Assembly: GCA_947475525.1 (NCBI GenBank)
Contig: CANJMI010000001.1
Coordinates: 124,001 to 188,000 of the forward strand
Direction of reading: 5' to 3'
Origin: Polyangiaceae bacterium
GTDB lineage: Bacteria > Myxococcota_A > Polyangia > Polyangiales > Polyangiaceae
Length of the DNA stretch: 64,000 nt
Below, in pieces: positions 9,495 to 19,713 of this stretch; the stretch's first letter is position 1, and every line of letters begins with the position of its first letter. The notes beneath the pieces are model-generated. The model was not told the origin of the DNA and did not search any database. It saw nothing but the letters and a program-made list of their open reading frames with translations. Position numbers and translations under genes: made by a program.

Positions 9495-10472
9495 TCAGAA
9501 GTGGATGGATGTGCCGATGTTGCCGTACACGGCGAACTTCCAGTTCGTAACGTAGTCGACGCGCTCAAGAAGGTTGCCCGTCACGGTATCCTTCTCGCGA
9601 TCGTCGCGCTTGCTGCTGACGCCCGGGTTGAACGCGCCGCGGAACGTGAGCGGAATGCGGATGTCCACGTTCGGGATCGGCAGCTTGAACTCGGCGCCGA
9701 GGCCGAACATCACGTTGACCGAGTTCTGCGTGATGATGCCGTACTTCGTCCCAAGCGAAGCACCGGGGGTTGTCGCGACGACTTCCGCTTGGCATTCGGG
9801 CTTCGTGGCGCGATCGGCCGAATCGACTTTGCAGGCAGGCAGCGGAACGACGAACTCCGGACCGACGAAGAAGACCGGTTGCGCGAGCACGCCCGGCACC
9901 GAGGCCTTCAGCAGCAGCGGCATATGGAGAGCGTTCTGCTTCAGGTTGATGTCGAAGTTGGACTGAGCTCCGCTCGCCAGATCCGTGATCGTGATCTCGG
10001 CTGAGCCCTTGTCCGTCATGTGAAGCACACCGAACTCGAAGCCGATGTAGTCGATGAACCGCACGTCGATGAAGCCGCCGCCCCCGATGCTCGAGCCGGC
10101 AAAGCCGGGATACTTCGGGTCGGAATTCACCCCGTTGATGCTCTGGTCGTCCGGCTTGTCGAAAAAATTCGCGCCGCCCATGAATTGGGCGCCGATGCCG
10201 ACCGACACGATGCGGTTGCCTTTCTCTTCGGGCGCCGCGTCACCGGCCTCGGCCGTCAGCTCGCCGGCGTTCTCCGACGTCTTCTCGGAGGTCTTCTCCG
10301 CGGTCGTGTCGAGCGTGTTCTCGGACGCATGATTCTCGTCCTTTTTCGCGGGCGCGGAGGGCGCCGTTTCGGCAGGCTTGGCCTTCACGACGCCGTCACC
10401 GTCGCCGGCAAACGCGGCTCCAGACGAAAGACCAAGAACCGCGACAACTCCCAAAACTGGACGAAGCTTCAT
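9495..10472 (-). CDS. Porin-like outer-membrane beta-barrel protein
   Basis: 325 residues. A signal peptide (MKLRPVLGVVAVLGLSSGAAFA) precedes a 65-residue Ala/Glu/Lys/Thr-rich segment with repeats such as EKTSEKTSE, then a C-terminal barrel of roughly 230 residues rich in Gly and aromatics that ends in SIHF (terminal Phe, a Bam signal). GGAGFxGG-like turns (GGANFFDK, GGGGFIDV) and periodic strand pairs fit an 8-12-stranded barrel. The ATG used has GGAGG 5 bases upstream; an in-frame TTG four codons earlier is less likely. It is monocistronic. Substrate unknown. Confidence 0.78.
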   Translation of the reverse strand: MKLRPVLGVVAVLGLSSGAAFAGDGDGVVKAKPAETAPSAPAKKDENHASENTLDTTAEKTSEKTSENAGELTAEAGDAAPEEKGNRIVSVGIGAQFMGGANFFDKPDDQSINGVNSDPKYPGFAGSSIGGGGFIDVRFIDYIGFEFGVLHMTDKGSAEITITDLASGAQSNFDINLKQNALHMPLLLKASVPGVLAQPVFFVGPEFVVPLPACKVDSADRATKPECQAEVVATTPGASLGTKYGIITQNSVNVMFGLGAEFKLPIPNVDIRIPLTFRGAFNPGVSSKRDDREKDTVTGNLLERVDYVTNWKFAVYGNIGTSIHF

Positions 10473-10583
10473 CGATACCTCCAAGAGGCGACGATGCTAA
10501 GCCGCCCTGCCGGGCAACTCAACAAAGGCGGAAGGCGGAAGGCCCATTCGGGCACAAAACGACGCCTCGGGTTGGGGCCAGAT

Positions 10584-11897
10584 TCAGGAGCCGCGGACGC
10601 CGATGCCGTCGTAGGTGAACCCCTGCTTGCGGAGACCGTAACCGGACCAAATATTGCGCCCATCGACGAGCAGCGGCCGCTTCATAAGGGACCGAAGGCG
10701 GGCAAAATCAGGGTTTTGGTACTGCCGCCACTCGGTGACGAGCACGAGCGCATCCGCCCCCTCGGCGGCCTCGTACGCGTCCTCGACGAGGGTGATCCGA
10801 TCGCCGTAAAGTGCCCGCACGCCGGCCATCGCCTCGGGATCGTGCGCCCGGACTTCGGCCCCCTCGGAGAGCAGCGCCTCGATAAGCTGCAGGGCCGGGC
10901 TCTCGCGCACATCGTCGGTGCGTGGCTTGAACGCGAGCCCCCAAATCGCGATGCGCTTTCCGCGGAGATCGCCCTCGAAGTGCACCTGCTTCAGCTTGCG
11001 GGCGAGGGTGCCTTTGTGGCGCAAATTCACCCGATCGGTGGCGCTCGCGAGCTCGAGCTCGACGCCGTGCTCGTGTCCCGTGTGCACGAGCGCGACGACG
11101 TCTTTCGGAAAACACGAGCCGCCGTAACCCGGGCCCGCATGCAGAAACTTGTGGCCGATGCGCTCGTCGCTGCCGACACCTTTGCGCACGAGGTGCACGT
11201 CCGCGCCAACCTTCTCGCACAGCGTCGCCACTTCGTTCATGAACGAGATGCGCATCGCGAGCATGGTGTTCGCGACGTATTTCGTGAGCTCGGCACTCGA
11301 CGGATCCATGAAGATGAACCTGTCCGACGAGAGCGTCACCGGATGGTAGAGGCGCGTCATCACGTCGCGCGCGAAGGCGTCATCGGCATCGCAACCGACA
11401 ATGATGCGATCGGGCCGCATGAAGTCATCGAGGGCGTTGCCCTCCTTCAAAAACTCGGGGTTCGAGACGACGTGGATCGGATGCGCCGCGTCCTTGACGA
11501 TGCGCCTCACGCGCGCGTTCGTTCCAACCGGCACGGTGGACTTCATCACGAGCACAATCTCGCGAGTTACGTTCGCCGCCACGGCGTCAGCCACTTTATC
11601 GACAGCCTGAAGATCGGCGGCGCCATCCGAGCGCGGCGGCGTACCGACCGCGACAAAGACGACCTCGCTTACGGCGATCACCGCGGCCACTTCACTCGAA
11701 AAAGCGAGGCGTTTCTCAGCCACATTGCGCGACACCATCTCGGCGAGGCCCGGCTCGAAGATCGGGATCTCGCCCGCACGGAGGCGCTCAATCTTGGCCG
11801 CGTCGATGTCCACACACACGACGTCATTGCCGGTCTCGGCGAAACACGCGCCACTCACCAACCCGACGTATCCGGTCCCGATCACGCACAGCTTCAT
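10584..11897 (-). CDS. ugd: UDP-glucose 6-dehydrogenase
   Basis: 437 residues. Oxidises UDP-glucose to UDP-glucuronate with two NAD+, feeding polysaccharide or envelope glycan synthesis. N-terminal Rossmann motif GTGYVG (7-12), KSTVPVGT, NPEFLKEG, the central dimerisation helix, catalytic Cys in GGSCFPKD, then WGLAFKPRTDDVRESPA and a C-terminal Rossmann-like UDP-binding domain. Length and motifs are standard. The extension upstream of MKLCVIG overlaps the divergent mutM region and is not protein-like, so the inner ATG was used. It shares an 85-base divergent promoter region with mutM. Confidence 0.96.
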   Translation of the reverse strand: MKLCVIGTGYVGLVSGACFAETGNDVVCVDIDAAKIERLRAGEIPIFEPGLAEMVSRNVAEKRLAFSSEVAAVIAVSEVVFVAVGTPPRSDGAADLQAVDKVADAVAANVTREIVLVMKSTVPVGTNARVRRIVKDAAHPIHVVSNPEFLKEGNALDDFMRPDRIIVGCDADDAFARDVMTRLYHPVTLSSDRFIFMDPSSAELTKYVANTMLAMRISFMNEVATLCEKVGADVHLVRKGVGSDERIGHKFLHAGPGYGGSCFPKDVVALVHTGHEHGVELELASATDRVNLRHKGTLARKLKQVHFEGDLRGKRIAIWGLAFKPRTDDVRESPALQLIEALLSEGAEVRAHDPEAMAGVRALYGDRITLVEDAYEAAEGADALVLVTEWRQYQNPDFARLRSLMKRPLLVDGRNIWSGYGLRKQGFTYDGIGVRGS

Positions 11898-11982
11898 GGC
11901 GTGTGGACCATACCATGGCGCACGCACGCCTCGCTTTTCGCGGGCGAGCCCCCCGTGGGTTCGCCTACACTTCAAGGCTCTT

Positions 11983-12819
11983 ATGCCCGAGCTTCCCGAA
12001 GTCGAGACGGTGCGCCGCGAGCTTGCGCCGTGGCTCACGGGCCGCACGATCCGCTCGGCCGCCCGCGTCGCGGCCCCCGCCGGACCCAAGTACGCGAACC
12101 TCGAGCGAGCCGCCGGACAACGAATCCTCGACGTGCGGCGACGAGGCAAATTTTTGCTGCTCCCGCTATCGAAAGGCGACGAGCTCATCTTGCATCTCGG
12201 CATGACCGGCATCGTCTCGAAGGTGCCGCCGAAGGACCACCTGCGGGTCGAGCTCCAGCTCTCGGGCCCCGCGCCAAGCCATCTCTACTTCCGCGACGCG
12301 CGACGCTTCGGACGATGCCTCGTCGTTCGCGCAGGCGAGTACGACGCGCTGCCGACCCTCGCCGCACTCGGCCCCGAGCCGTTCGACCCGGCGTTCACCG
12401 ACGCGGTGTTCGTGGCCTCCCTCGCTCGAGCGCGCGGACCCATCAAGCCGCTGCTCTTGTCGCAGCGCGTGGTTGCGGGGCTCGGCAACATCTACGTCGA
12501 TGAGGCCCTCTTCGAGGTGGGGATCCATCCGCGCACTTTGGCGAATGGCATCACGCCCGACCAAGCGGCTCGGCTGCGACGCGCCGCTATCGCGATCCTC
12601 GAGCGGGCGATCGAGCACCGCGGCACCACCATCTCGGACTACCGCACCGTCAACGGCAACGTGGGCAGCTACGCCGCGCAGCTTCGCGTTTACGCGAACG
12701 ACGGAAACCCATGCCCTACGTGCAGCACCACGATTGAAAAGATCGTGCTCGGCCAGCGCGGCACCCACTTCTGCCCGCGCTGCCAACCGATGCCTCGAAC
12801 ACGACACGCGCGCAGGTGA
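11983..12819 (+). CDS. mutM: Formamidopyrimidine-DNA glycosylase
   Basis: 278-residue bifunctional glycosylase/AP lyase that removes 8-oxoguanine and formamidopyrimidines. It begins MPELPEVE, so Pro2 (nucleophile) and Glu3 are in place. RRRGKFL carries the family Lys, LILHLGMTG follows, and the helix-two-turn-helix contains AGLGNIYVDEALF. A C-terminal zinc finger (CPTC, 16-18 residues, CPRC) is intact. It ends with a short Arg-rich tail. Convergent with metH. The start is fixed by the required N-terminal Pro. Confidence 0.96.
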   Translation: MPELPEVETVRRELAPWLTGRTIRSAARVAAPAGPKYANLERAAGQRILDVRRRGKFLLLPLSKGDELILHLGMTGIVSKVPPKDHLRVELQLSGPAPSHLYFRDARRFGRCLVVRAGEYDALPTLAALGPEPFDPAFTDAVFVASLARARGPIKPLLLSQRVVAGLGNIYVDEALFEVGIHPRTLANGITPDQAARLRRAAIAILERAIEHRGTTISDYRTVNGNVGSYAAQLRVYANDGNPCPTCSTTIEKIVLGQRGTHFCPRCQPMPRTRHARR

Positions 12820-12875
12820 ACGAGGTCATTGGATCGGCACCTTCGAGCAGTAGCCTCCTACGCCCTTCGCCGCGC

Positions 12876-15800
12876 TCACTCCGCCGCGACGACGTCCGCC
12901 TCGTACGCCAACGAGGACCGGAGCCACCGCTCGACTTCGGCCACGGCCACGCCTTTTCGCGCGGCGTAGTCCACCACCTGATCGCGGGATAGCTGACCCA
13001 CATTGAAGTAGCGCGCTTCGGGGTGGTGCAAATAGAGGCCGCTCACGCTCGCCGCTGGGAGCATCGCGAAACTCTCGGTGAGCGACATGCCGATGGACTC
13101 GGCGTCGAGCAGCTTGAAGAGGGTCGTCTTCTCGCTGTGATCGGGACACGCTGGGTAACCGAATGCGGGGCGGATCCCCCGGAATTTTTCGGCGATGCGA
13201 TCCTGATTCGAAAGCTCGCGCGTCTCGTGACCCCACTCGCCACGGGCACGCTCGTGCAAGAGTTCGGCGCCCGCCTCGGCAAGCCTGTCCGCGAGCGCCT
13301 TGACCATGATCGAGCGGTAGTCATCCCCCTCGGCCTGATAGCGGTTGGCGAGCGTGTCGGCACCGAGACCCGCGGTGACGGCAAAGCCCCCGACCCAGTC
13401 GACGAGGCCGCTGTCCGCTGGCGCGACGTAATCGGCGAGCGAGCGACAAGGCGTGCGCTCGTCTTTGCTCTGCTGCTGACGGAGCATCGGGAAGCGGGCG
13501 AGCTCGACGCGGGTAGAAGGGTCCGCGGCCGACGCCGCATCCGTCCACAGAACGATGTCATCGCCGTCCGAGTTCGCAGGCCAGAGCGCGACCGCCGCTC
13601 GCGCGAGAATCGACCCTTGGCGGACGATCGCATCGAGCAGCACGTTGCCTTCGTCGTAGAGCTCGCGCGCGGCCTTGCCCAATTTCGGGCTGTCGAAGAT
13701 TTGCGGGTATTTTCCCTTGAGCTCCCACGCCGCGAAGAAGAACTGCCAATCGATGTAACTGCGCAATTCTTCCAGATCGAGCGGGATCTCCCGACGACCG
13801 ACGAACGACGGCCGCCGGATGATCGCCTCATCGAAACCGACCAGGTGTCGTCGCGCCCGCGCCTCGCCAAGTGCGATGAGCGGCTTCGCTTTCGTCTGGC
13901 CGTAGAGCTCGCGTAAGCTCTCTTGCTCGGCGCGATTCTTGGCATCGAGCTTCGAGCGCCCCACGGGATCGAGCAAGCTACCGACCACGTTCACCGCGCG
14001 TGACGCATCGGCCACATGCATCGTGATCCCTTGAAATTGCGGGGCGATCTTCACCGCGGTGTGTTGCCGGCTCGTGGTCGCTCCGCCGATCAAGAGCGGG
14101 ATGTCGAAGCCTTGGCGCTCCATTTCCTGCGCGACCTGCACCATCTCATCGAGGCTCGGCGTGATGAGCCCAGAGAGCCCGACCACGTCCGCTCCTTCTT
14201 CGCGCGCGGTCTGCAAAATCTTCTGACTCGACACCATCACGCCAAGATCGATGACCTCGTAGTTGTTGCAACCGAGGACCACGCCCACGATGTTTTTTCC
14301 GATGTCGTGCACATCTCCCTTCACGGTTGCGAGCACGATCTTGCCCTGCGAGCGACGACCCCCCGCGGCTTTATCGGCCTCCATGTAGGGGGTCAGTACG
14401 TTCACCCCGCGCTTCATCACGCGCGCGCTCTTGACGACCTGCGGCAGGAACATCTTCCCTTCGCCAAAGAGGTCACCGACAACCCTCATGCCGTCCATCA
14501 TCGGCCCCTCGATCACCTCGAGCGGACGCGCGAACGTCAGCCGCGCCTCCTCGACGTCCGCATCGATGAAGTCGACGATGCCGTTTACCATCGCGTACTC
14601 GATGCGCTTGCCGACGGGAGCTTCGCGCCACGACAAGTCCACCTCGCGTTTGGTGCCGCTGCCGTGGACGTTCTTCGCAAGCTCAATCAACCGCTCGGTC
14701 GCATCGAGACGCCGATTGAAAATCACATCCTCGACTCGCAGCAAAAGCTCCGCGGGGATGTTCTGGTACACCGCGAGTTGCCCGGCGTTGACGATGCCCA
14801 TGTCCATGCCGGCCTCGATGGCGTGAAACAAGAACGCAGCGTGCATCGCCTCGCGGACGAGGTCGTTGCCGCGGAAACTGAAAGACAAATTGCTGACGCC
14901 ACCCGATACGAGCGCACCAGGGAGACGCGCTTTGATGAGCCGCGTCGCCTCGATGAAGGCTTTGCCGAACTCGTTGTGCTCTTCAAGACCCGTAGCCACA
15001 GCGAGCACGTTTGGATCGAAGACGATGTCGTGAGGGTCGAAGCCGGCCTCGGTCGTAAGAAGGTGGTAGGCGCGCGAACAGATCTCGAGCTTGCGCGCCA
15101 CGGTGTCGGCCTGCCCCTGCTCGTCGAAAGCCATGACGACCACGCCCGCGCCGAACCGCTGGACCGTGCGGGCCTTGGCGAGAAAATCGGCTTCGCCTTC
15201 CTTCAAGCTTATCGAGTTGACGATGCCCTTGCCTTGAATGCACTTCAGGCCCGCCTCGAGCACCGACCACTTGGAGCTGTCGACCATGATCGGCAACCGA
15301 GCGATGTCGGGCTCCGTCGCGACGAGGTTCAAAAAGCGCGTCATCGCGGCTTCGCCGTCGAGCATGCCTTCGTCCATGTTGATGTCGATGACGTTGGCGC
15401 CGCCCTGCACCTGCTCACGCGCGACGACGAGCGCCTCGGCGTAATTGCCATCCTTGATCAGGCGCGCAAAACGCTTCGAGCCTGTGACGTTCGTGCGCTC
15501 GCCGACGAGCAGGAAGTTCGACTCCGGACGGACGGTCAAGGTCTCGAGGCCACTGAAAAAGCTGAAGTCCTCGGGCGCCGGCAGGACGCGTGGAACCACC
15601 TCGCTCACCGCCTCGGCGATCGCTCGGACGTGCTCCGGAGTCGTGCCGCAACAGCCACCGAGAATGTTGGCGAAGCCCGCCTCGGCAAACTCGCGAAGGA
15701 ACGATGCCGTTTGCTCGGGTGACTCGTCATAGCCGCCAAACGCGTTCGGCAATCCGGCGTTCGGATAACAGCTCGTATAGACGGGCGCGATACGCGAGAG

Positions 15801-16589
15801 CTCAGCGAAATACGGGCGCATTTGCTGTGCGCCGAGGGCGCAGTTGATGCCGACGCTGAAGGGTCTCGCGTGGCTGACCGACCGCCAAAAGGCGTCAATC
15901 GTCTGGCCGGAGAGCGTGCGCCCGCTCTGGTCGGTGATGGTGACGCTCAACATCAGCGGAGGGGACGCAACGCCGCGCCGTTCACACTCTTCAGCCAGGG
16001 CCACCAGAGCCGCTTTCGCATTGAGCGTATCGAAGATGGTCTCGATCAAAATGAGATCGACTCCGCCGTCGAGCAGCGCCGCCACCTGCTCGCGGTACGC
16101 AAGTTTCACCTGGTCGAAGGTGACGGCGCGAAAGCCCGGATCGTTGACGTCGGGCGAGAGGCTGAGCGCGCGGTTGGTCGGTCCGATGGCTCCGGCCACA
16201 AAGCGCGGCCGCTCGGGCGTGCGATTCGAGAACTCGTCGGCGACCCGACGAGCGATGCGCGCGGCCTCGACATTGAGATCGTAGACCAGTCCTTCGCACT
16301 TGAAGTCCGCCTGGGCGATCGTGGTGCCGCTGAAGGTATTGGTCTCGATGATGTCGGCGCCCGCCTCGAGGTACGCGCGGTGCACCGAGGCGATGATGGC
16401 GGGTTGCGTGAGCGTGAGGAGATCGATGTTCCCCTTGAGCTCGCAGCCGTGGTTGCGGAAGCGCTCGCCGCGAAACTCGGTCTCCCCGAGGTTGTGCTGC
16501 TGAACCATCGTGCCCATCGCGCCGTCGATGATCAGGATCCGCTGACGAATCAGCCGTTCGAGGGTGTCGGGTGAAGGATGCATCGTCAT
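12876..16589 (-). CDS. metH: Cobalamin-dependent methionine synthase
   Basis: 1237 residues, full MetH length in one chain. Converts homocysteine to methionine via methylcobalamin. Homocysteine domain about 1-330 with zinc ligands C250, C313 and C314 ([12 protein letters not shown]); pterin domain about 345-600 ([17 protein letters not shown]); cobalamin domain with DVHDIGKN (lower-axial ligand His761); AdoMet-binding activation domain about 900-1237 with the [15 protein letters not shown] segment. No cobalamin or SAH riboswitch could be made out in the 88 bases upstream. Two in-frame ATGs two codons apart are possible starts. It is convergent with mutM and follows the LTA-synthase-like gene. 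Confidence 0.97.
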   Translation of the reverse strand: MTMHPSPDTLERLIRQRILIIDGAMGTMVQQHNLGETEFRGERFRNHGCELKGNIDLLTLTQPAIIASVHRAYLEAGADIIETNTFSGTTIAQADFKCEGLVYDLNVEAARIARRVADEFSNRTPERPRFVAGAIGPTNRALSLSPDVNDPGFRAVTFDQVKLAYREQVAALLDGGVDLILIETIFDTLNAKAALVALAEECERRGVASPPLMLSVTITDQSGRTLSGQTIDAFWRSVSHARPFSVGINCALGAQQMRPYFAELSRIAPVYTSCYPNAGLPNAFGGYDESPEQTASFLREFAEAGFANILGGCCGTTPEHVRAIAEAVSEVVPRVLPAPEDFSFFSGLETLTVRPESNFLLVGERTNVTGSKRFARLIKDGNYAEALVVAREQVQGGANVIDINMDEGMLDGEAAMTRFLNLVATEPDIARLPIMVDSSKWSVLEAGLKCIQGKGIVNSISLKEGEADFLAKARTVQRFGAGVVVMAFDEQGQADTVARKLEICSRAYHLLTTEAGFDPHDIVFDPNVLAVATGLEEHNEFGKAFIEATRLIKARLPGALVSGGVSNLSFSFRGNDLVREAMHAAFLFHAIEAGMDMGIVNAGQLAVYQNIPAELLLRVEDVIFNRRLDATERLIELAKNVHGSGTKREVDLSWREAPVGKRIEYAMVNGIVDFIDADVEEARLTFARPLEVIEGPMMDGMRVVGDLFGEGKMFLPQVVKSARVMKRGVNVLTPYMEADKAAGGRRSQGKIVLATVKGDVHDIGKNIVGVVLGCNNYEVIDLGVMVSSQKILQTAREEGADVVGLSGLITPSLDEMVQVAQEMERQGFDIPLLIGGATTSRQHTAVKIAPQFQGITMHVADASRAVNVVGSLLDPVGRSKLDAKNRAEQESLRELYGQTKAKPLIALGEARARRHLVGFDEAIIRRPSFVGRREIPLDLEELRSYIDWQFFFAAWELKGKYPQIFDSPKLGKAARELYDEGNVLLDAIVRQGSILARAAVALWPANSDGDDIVLWTDAASAADPSTRVELARFPMLRQQQSKDERTPCRSLADYVAPADSGLVDWVGGFAVTAGLGADTLANRYQAEGDDYRSIMVKALADRLAEAGAELLHERARGEWGHETRELSNQDRIAEKFRGIRPAFGYPACPDHSEKTTLFKLLDAESIGMSLTESFAMLPAASVSGLYLHHPEARYFNVGQLSRDQVVDYAARKGVAVAEVERWLRSSLAYEADVVAAE

Positions 16590-16676
16590 GGAAGAATTCG
16601 CGGGCGGCCGAAGCTTTCAACTACACCGAAACGCGCCCCGCCGTGACGCCGGTTTTCGAGCAGTGAGTCGAGCGCG

Positions 16677-18695
16677 TCAGGGGGCGCGCGGAGCGAGCAG
16701 CGGGCACGTCCGCAGCCGCGGAGCGAACACCAACGCCCTCAGCGCAAGGGCGTCTTCGCGGTGGTAGTCGAGCTGCGCCAAAAACTGTTGGGTCAGCGTG
16801 TCTTCGAGTGCGGCCACGATCGCGGGCTCGGCGTCGACGACATCGTGCGCCTCGGCTGGATCCTTCGCGAGGTCGAAGAGATGCGCCTGCTTGCCGCTGC
16901 GATCCACCACGAGTTTATAGGGCCAGCAGACGATCCCGTCGACGGAGCGCAGGCCCTGAATGTTGAGAAAGACCGCGTCTTGTGGCCCGCCCGCACGCCG
17001 CCGCTCGCGAAAGCTTCGGCCCTGCCAGGAAGGATGCGGCGGCACGCCGAGCCACTCGGCAACCGTCGGCATCACGTCGAGGTGGGAGACCGGCTCATCG
17101 CGACGCTCGACGGGCACGTGCCCAGGCCAGCGCAGCGCGATCGGGACGCGCGACTCAATGTCGTAGAGCGTGCGGCCGTGGGTCACCATGTCGCGATCGA
17201 AGAACATCTCACCGTGGTCGGCGGTGAAGACGACGAGCGTGTCGTCAAAGAGGTGGGCGTCCTCGAGAGCGGCGCGAATTCGTGCGATTTGACGGTCAAC
17301 ATGCGCGAGCGCGTTGTCGTAGCGGTTCTTGACGACCTCGCGATCCGACTCGAGGTAGCGGAGGTACGAGTAGCTCGACCAATCGGGTTCGTCGGGCTGG
17401 TAGGGCCGCGGGTTCCCCTTCGCGAGGGTGTACGGAAAATGCGTGCCCTGAAAATTTACGTAGAGCGCGAACGGCCCTTTTCGAGGGCGGGCGAGCCACG
17501 CGAGAACCTGGTCCGTCGTCACCTCATCGGGGACCGTTCGCTCGACACCGCTATCGAGCGCGTCACCCTTGAAATCATCGGAATACCAATAAAACGTGGG
17601 CGTTCCGGTGTTTTGAAAGCGCCGCATGCCCTGCCAATCTTCATCCTGGCTCGAGATGGTCGCGGTCTCGTAACCGAGCATGTGGAAGAGGTCGTGGTAG
17701 AGGAACCGCGGGTAGTCGAGGTCCTGATACTGGTCGAGGCCGTTGCCGCGGCGGGGGAAGAGCGACGACAAGATCGCAGGCTGGGCGTAATTCGAGTGGG
17801 TGGCCGTGGTCCACGCGCGCGTCATCAGGGAGCCCTCGGCGATCAACCGATCGATGGCCGGCGTAGGCCGCGCAGCTCCGAACGCTCCGAGATGTGCTGG
17901 GGCTATCGACTCGAGGACAAAAAGCAGGACGTTGGGCCTGCCGCAGGGCGCGCCTTCGCAGCCGTCGGTGCGGGTTTTTTCGACCGAATCGCGAAAGCCT
18001 TGCTCCGCGGCACGCGACGGCCCGGAAAAAACCATCGACTCGAGCCCGCCTCTCGCGGAACGCCCGTCGCGAGGGAGCTCCGCGTCAAACGAGCTGGCGA
18101 GGGCGAGCAACGGGCCGCTTATGAACATGCCGCGTAGAAAGCGCGTGTCGCCGCGCCGCATCCACATCATCGACACCACGACGAGCAGGCCGAGCCCGAG
18201 CACCCAGTCCCGCCGGCCCGCACGCTCAGGGCTCTCGGAGGCGGCGCGCAACGTGCGGATCCCGGTAAATACGAACAGCAAAAAAACCGTGATCGCCGCA
18301 ATCGCCCAGCGAAGGTATTCACCCTGGGCTGCATGCGCGATGGCGTCGCTACCGTTCATCGTGAACATCAAAACGCCGGCCGTGATGTAGGTCCCCGAGG
18401 CGACGCGGAACACCACGCCGGACGCGAGCACGAGCGCGAGCGTGCTCCAAAACACGGCGCTCAAGGTCACGAGAGCGAGACGCACGGGCCGACGCGTCAA
18501 GAGCCCGGCCGTCGCGATAGCGAAGAGATGGGCTACGCAAACCAGGCACGCCGTCGCGTAACCGAGCCCGGCAAAACGCTGCGCGACGGTCGAGTCGAAG
18601 TCCGCACGGCCGAAGGCCCCCACGGCGAATTGCCCTGCGCCCCCGAGCCCGAGGCCACAGCCCAGAGCGAGCTGCCAGTGCCGCCTCAGCCACAT
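16677..18695 (-). CDS. LTA-synthase-like membrane sulfatase/phosphotransferase
   Basis: 672 residues. About five N-terminal membrane helices within residues 5-205, then a periplasmic alkaline-phosphatase-superfamily domain (about 255-600) beginning NVLLFVLESIAPAHLG with metal-site motif FTADHGEMF and later LFDLAKDP. The architecture is that of LTA synthase/OpgB/phosphoethanolamine transferases. The sulfatase activation motif C/S-x-P-x-R is absent: the matching stretch reads THSNYAQP, so the nucleophile is probably Ser/Thr. That favours phosphoglycerol or phosphoethanolamine transfer over sulfate hydrolysis. The inner ATG was chosen over a GTG 14 codons upstream. It is divergent from the FHA-GGDEF gene. 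Substrate unknown. Confidence 0.82.
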   Translation of the reverse strand: MWLRRHWQLALGCGLGLGGAGQFAVGAFGRADFDSTVAQRFAGLGYATACLVCVAHLFAIATAGLLTRRPVRLALVTLSAVFWSTLALVLASGVVFRVASGTYITAGVLMFTMNGSDAIAHAAQGEYLRWAIAAITVFLLFVFTGIRTLRAASESPERAGRRDWVLGLGLLVVVSMMWMRRGDTRFLRGMFISGPLLALASSFDAELPRDGRSARGGLESMVFSGPSRAAEQGFRDSVEKTRTDGCEGAPCGRPNVLLFVLESIAPAHLGAFGAARPTPAIDRLIAEGSLMTRAWTTATHSNYAQPAILSSLFPRRGNGLDQYQDLDYPRFLYHDLFHMLGYETATISSQDEDWQGMRRFQNTGTPTFYWYSDDFKGDALDSGVERTVPDEVTTDQVLAWLARPRKGPFALYVNFQGTHFPYTLAKGNPRPYQPDEPDWSSYSYLRYLESDREVVKNRYDNALAHVDRQIARIRAALEDAHLFDDTLVVFTADHGEMFFDRDMVTHGRTLYDIESRVPIALRWPGHVPVERRDEPVSHLDVMPTVAEWLGVPPHPSWQGRSFRERRRAGGPQDAVFLNIQGLRSVDGIVCWPYKLVVDRSGKQAHLFDLAKDPAEAHDVVDAEPAIVAALEDTLTQQFLAQLDYHREDALALRALVFAPRLRTCPLLAPRAP

Positions 18696-18767
18696 GTGCG
18701 TGCCGTAGGCTCTACCGGCTCCCGCGGAAAGGGCCACGTTGTGTGCGCTCGTGCTAGCGTCGCTCTT

Positions 18768-19658
18768 GTGGCGGAGCGAGAGAAACGCGAAACGTTAATC
18801 GACTCGCTCGGACCGCCGGAGTCGAGCCTCGACCCTGGCACGGCGTGTCTGATCGTCCTCTACGGCGACGAGCTCGGGCGGCGCATCACGCTCGAGTCCG
18901 ACGCGCCCGTCACGTTCGGTCGCGCAACCGAGTGCCAGGTGGTGCTCGACGACGAGACCGTGAGCCGCATGCACGCGCGAGTCACCCGTCAGCGGGGCGT
19001 CTTCGAGATAGAAGACCTCGGCTCGACCAATGGCGTCTTCATCAACAACGTCCTCGTGCCAAAACGCACGCTCTGCGACGGCGACCAAGTCAAAGTCGGG
19101 CGAACGATTTACAAGTTCTTACACGGCGGAAACATCGAGGCGGACTACCACGAGGTCATCTACCACCTGATGACGAACGACGGCCTGACCCTGGCCTACA
19201 ACCGTCGCTACTTCGAGCAACAGCTCCTCGGTGAGCTCTCGCGAGCGATTCGCTACGAACGCCCGCTCGCCCTCATCATGTTCGACATCGATCACTTCAA
19301 GCGCGTCAACGACACGCGCGGACACCTCGGCGGCGACGAGATCCTCCGACAGCTCGCGGCCGCGGTCGCCCAGCTCATTCGACGTGAAGACGTGTTTGCC
19401 CGGATCGGCGGGGAAGAGTTCGCGCTGCTCATCCCCGAAGGCACGGTCGCGGGCGCCGGGATCCTTGCCGAACGTCTCCGCAAGATGATCGAAGAGACCC
19501 CCTTCCTCGTTGAAGCCGAGCCCGTCCATGTGACGTGCAGCTTCGGCCTCGGCTACCTGGTCCCCGACGATCGCTCGAAGCCGAAAGACCTCTACGAGCG
19601 CGCCGACTCCGCTCTCTACGCGGCCAAAGCCGCGGGGCGAAATTGCGTGCGAACCTAA
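18768..19658 (+). CDS. FHA-GGDEF diguanylate cyclase
   Basis: 296-residue soluble protein. The FHA domain (about 30-115) has FGRATECQVVLDD, SRMHARV and LGSTNGVFIN, all phosphothreonine-pocket motifs. The GGDEF domain (about 135-295) has the active signature GGEEF (214-218), FDIDHFKRVND for metal binding, and an inhibitory I-site R205-x-x-D208 exactly five residues before it. It therefore probably makes c-di-GMP, is feedback-inhibited, and is recruited or controlled by a Ser/Thr-kinase phosphoprotein. The GTG start is chosen because it leaves a short leader before the FHA fold; a GTG nine codons earlier is possible. Confidence 0.9.
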   Translation: MAEREKRETLIDSLGPPESSLDPGTACLIVLYGDELGRRITLESDAPVTFGRATECQVVLDDETVSRMHARVTRQRGVFEIEDLGSTNGVFINNVLVPKRTLCDGDQVKVGRTIYKFLHGGNIEADYHEVIYHLMTNDGLTLAYNRRYFEQQLLGELSRAIRYERPLALIMFDIDHFKRVNDTRGHLGGDEILRQLAAAVAQLIRREDVFARIGGEEFALLIPEGTVAGAGILAERLRKMIEETPFLVEAEPVHVTCSFGLGYLVPDDRSKPKDLYERADSALYAAKAAGRNCVRT

Positions 19659-19668
19659 GCCCCGCGCG

Positions 19669-19691
19669 AAACGGGTCGAGGTGCCCCGTTT
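19669..19691 (+). terminator. Hairpin after the diguanylate cyclase gene
   Basis: Seven-base arms AAACGGG and CCCGTTT separated by 9 bases, starting 11 bases past the stop codon. The 3' arm ends in TTT but no longer T-run follows, so it may be a weak or Rho-assisted terminator between this gene and bpt. Confidence 0.4.
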
Positions 19692-19713
19692 GCGGAGACG
19701 GCGGGGCGGACGC

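Noticed and set aside
10020-12503. 827-codon open frame on the plus strand across the porin-like gene, ugd and mutM
   Set aside because: It is antisense to two well-supported genes, Arg/His-rich, and has no family motif. High-GC DNA yields such frames by chance.
14016-15722. 568-codon open frame on the plus strand inside metH
   Set aside because: Wholly antisense to the cobalamin and pterin domains of MetH.
16590-16676. Cobalamin or SAH riboswitch upstream of metH
   Set aside because: Only 87 bases are available and no conserved B12-box or SAH pseudoknot sequence could be recognised.
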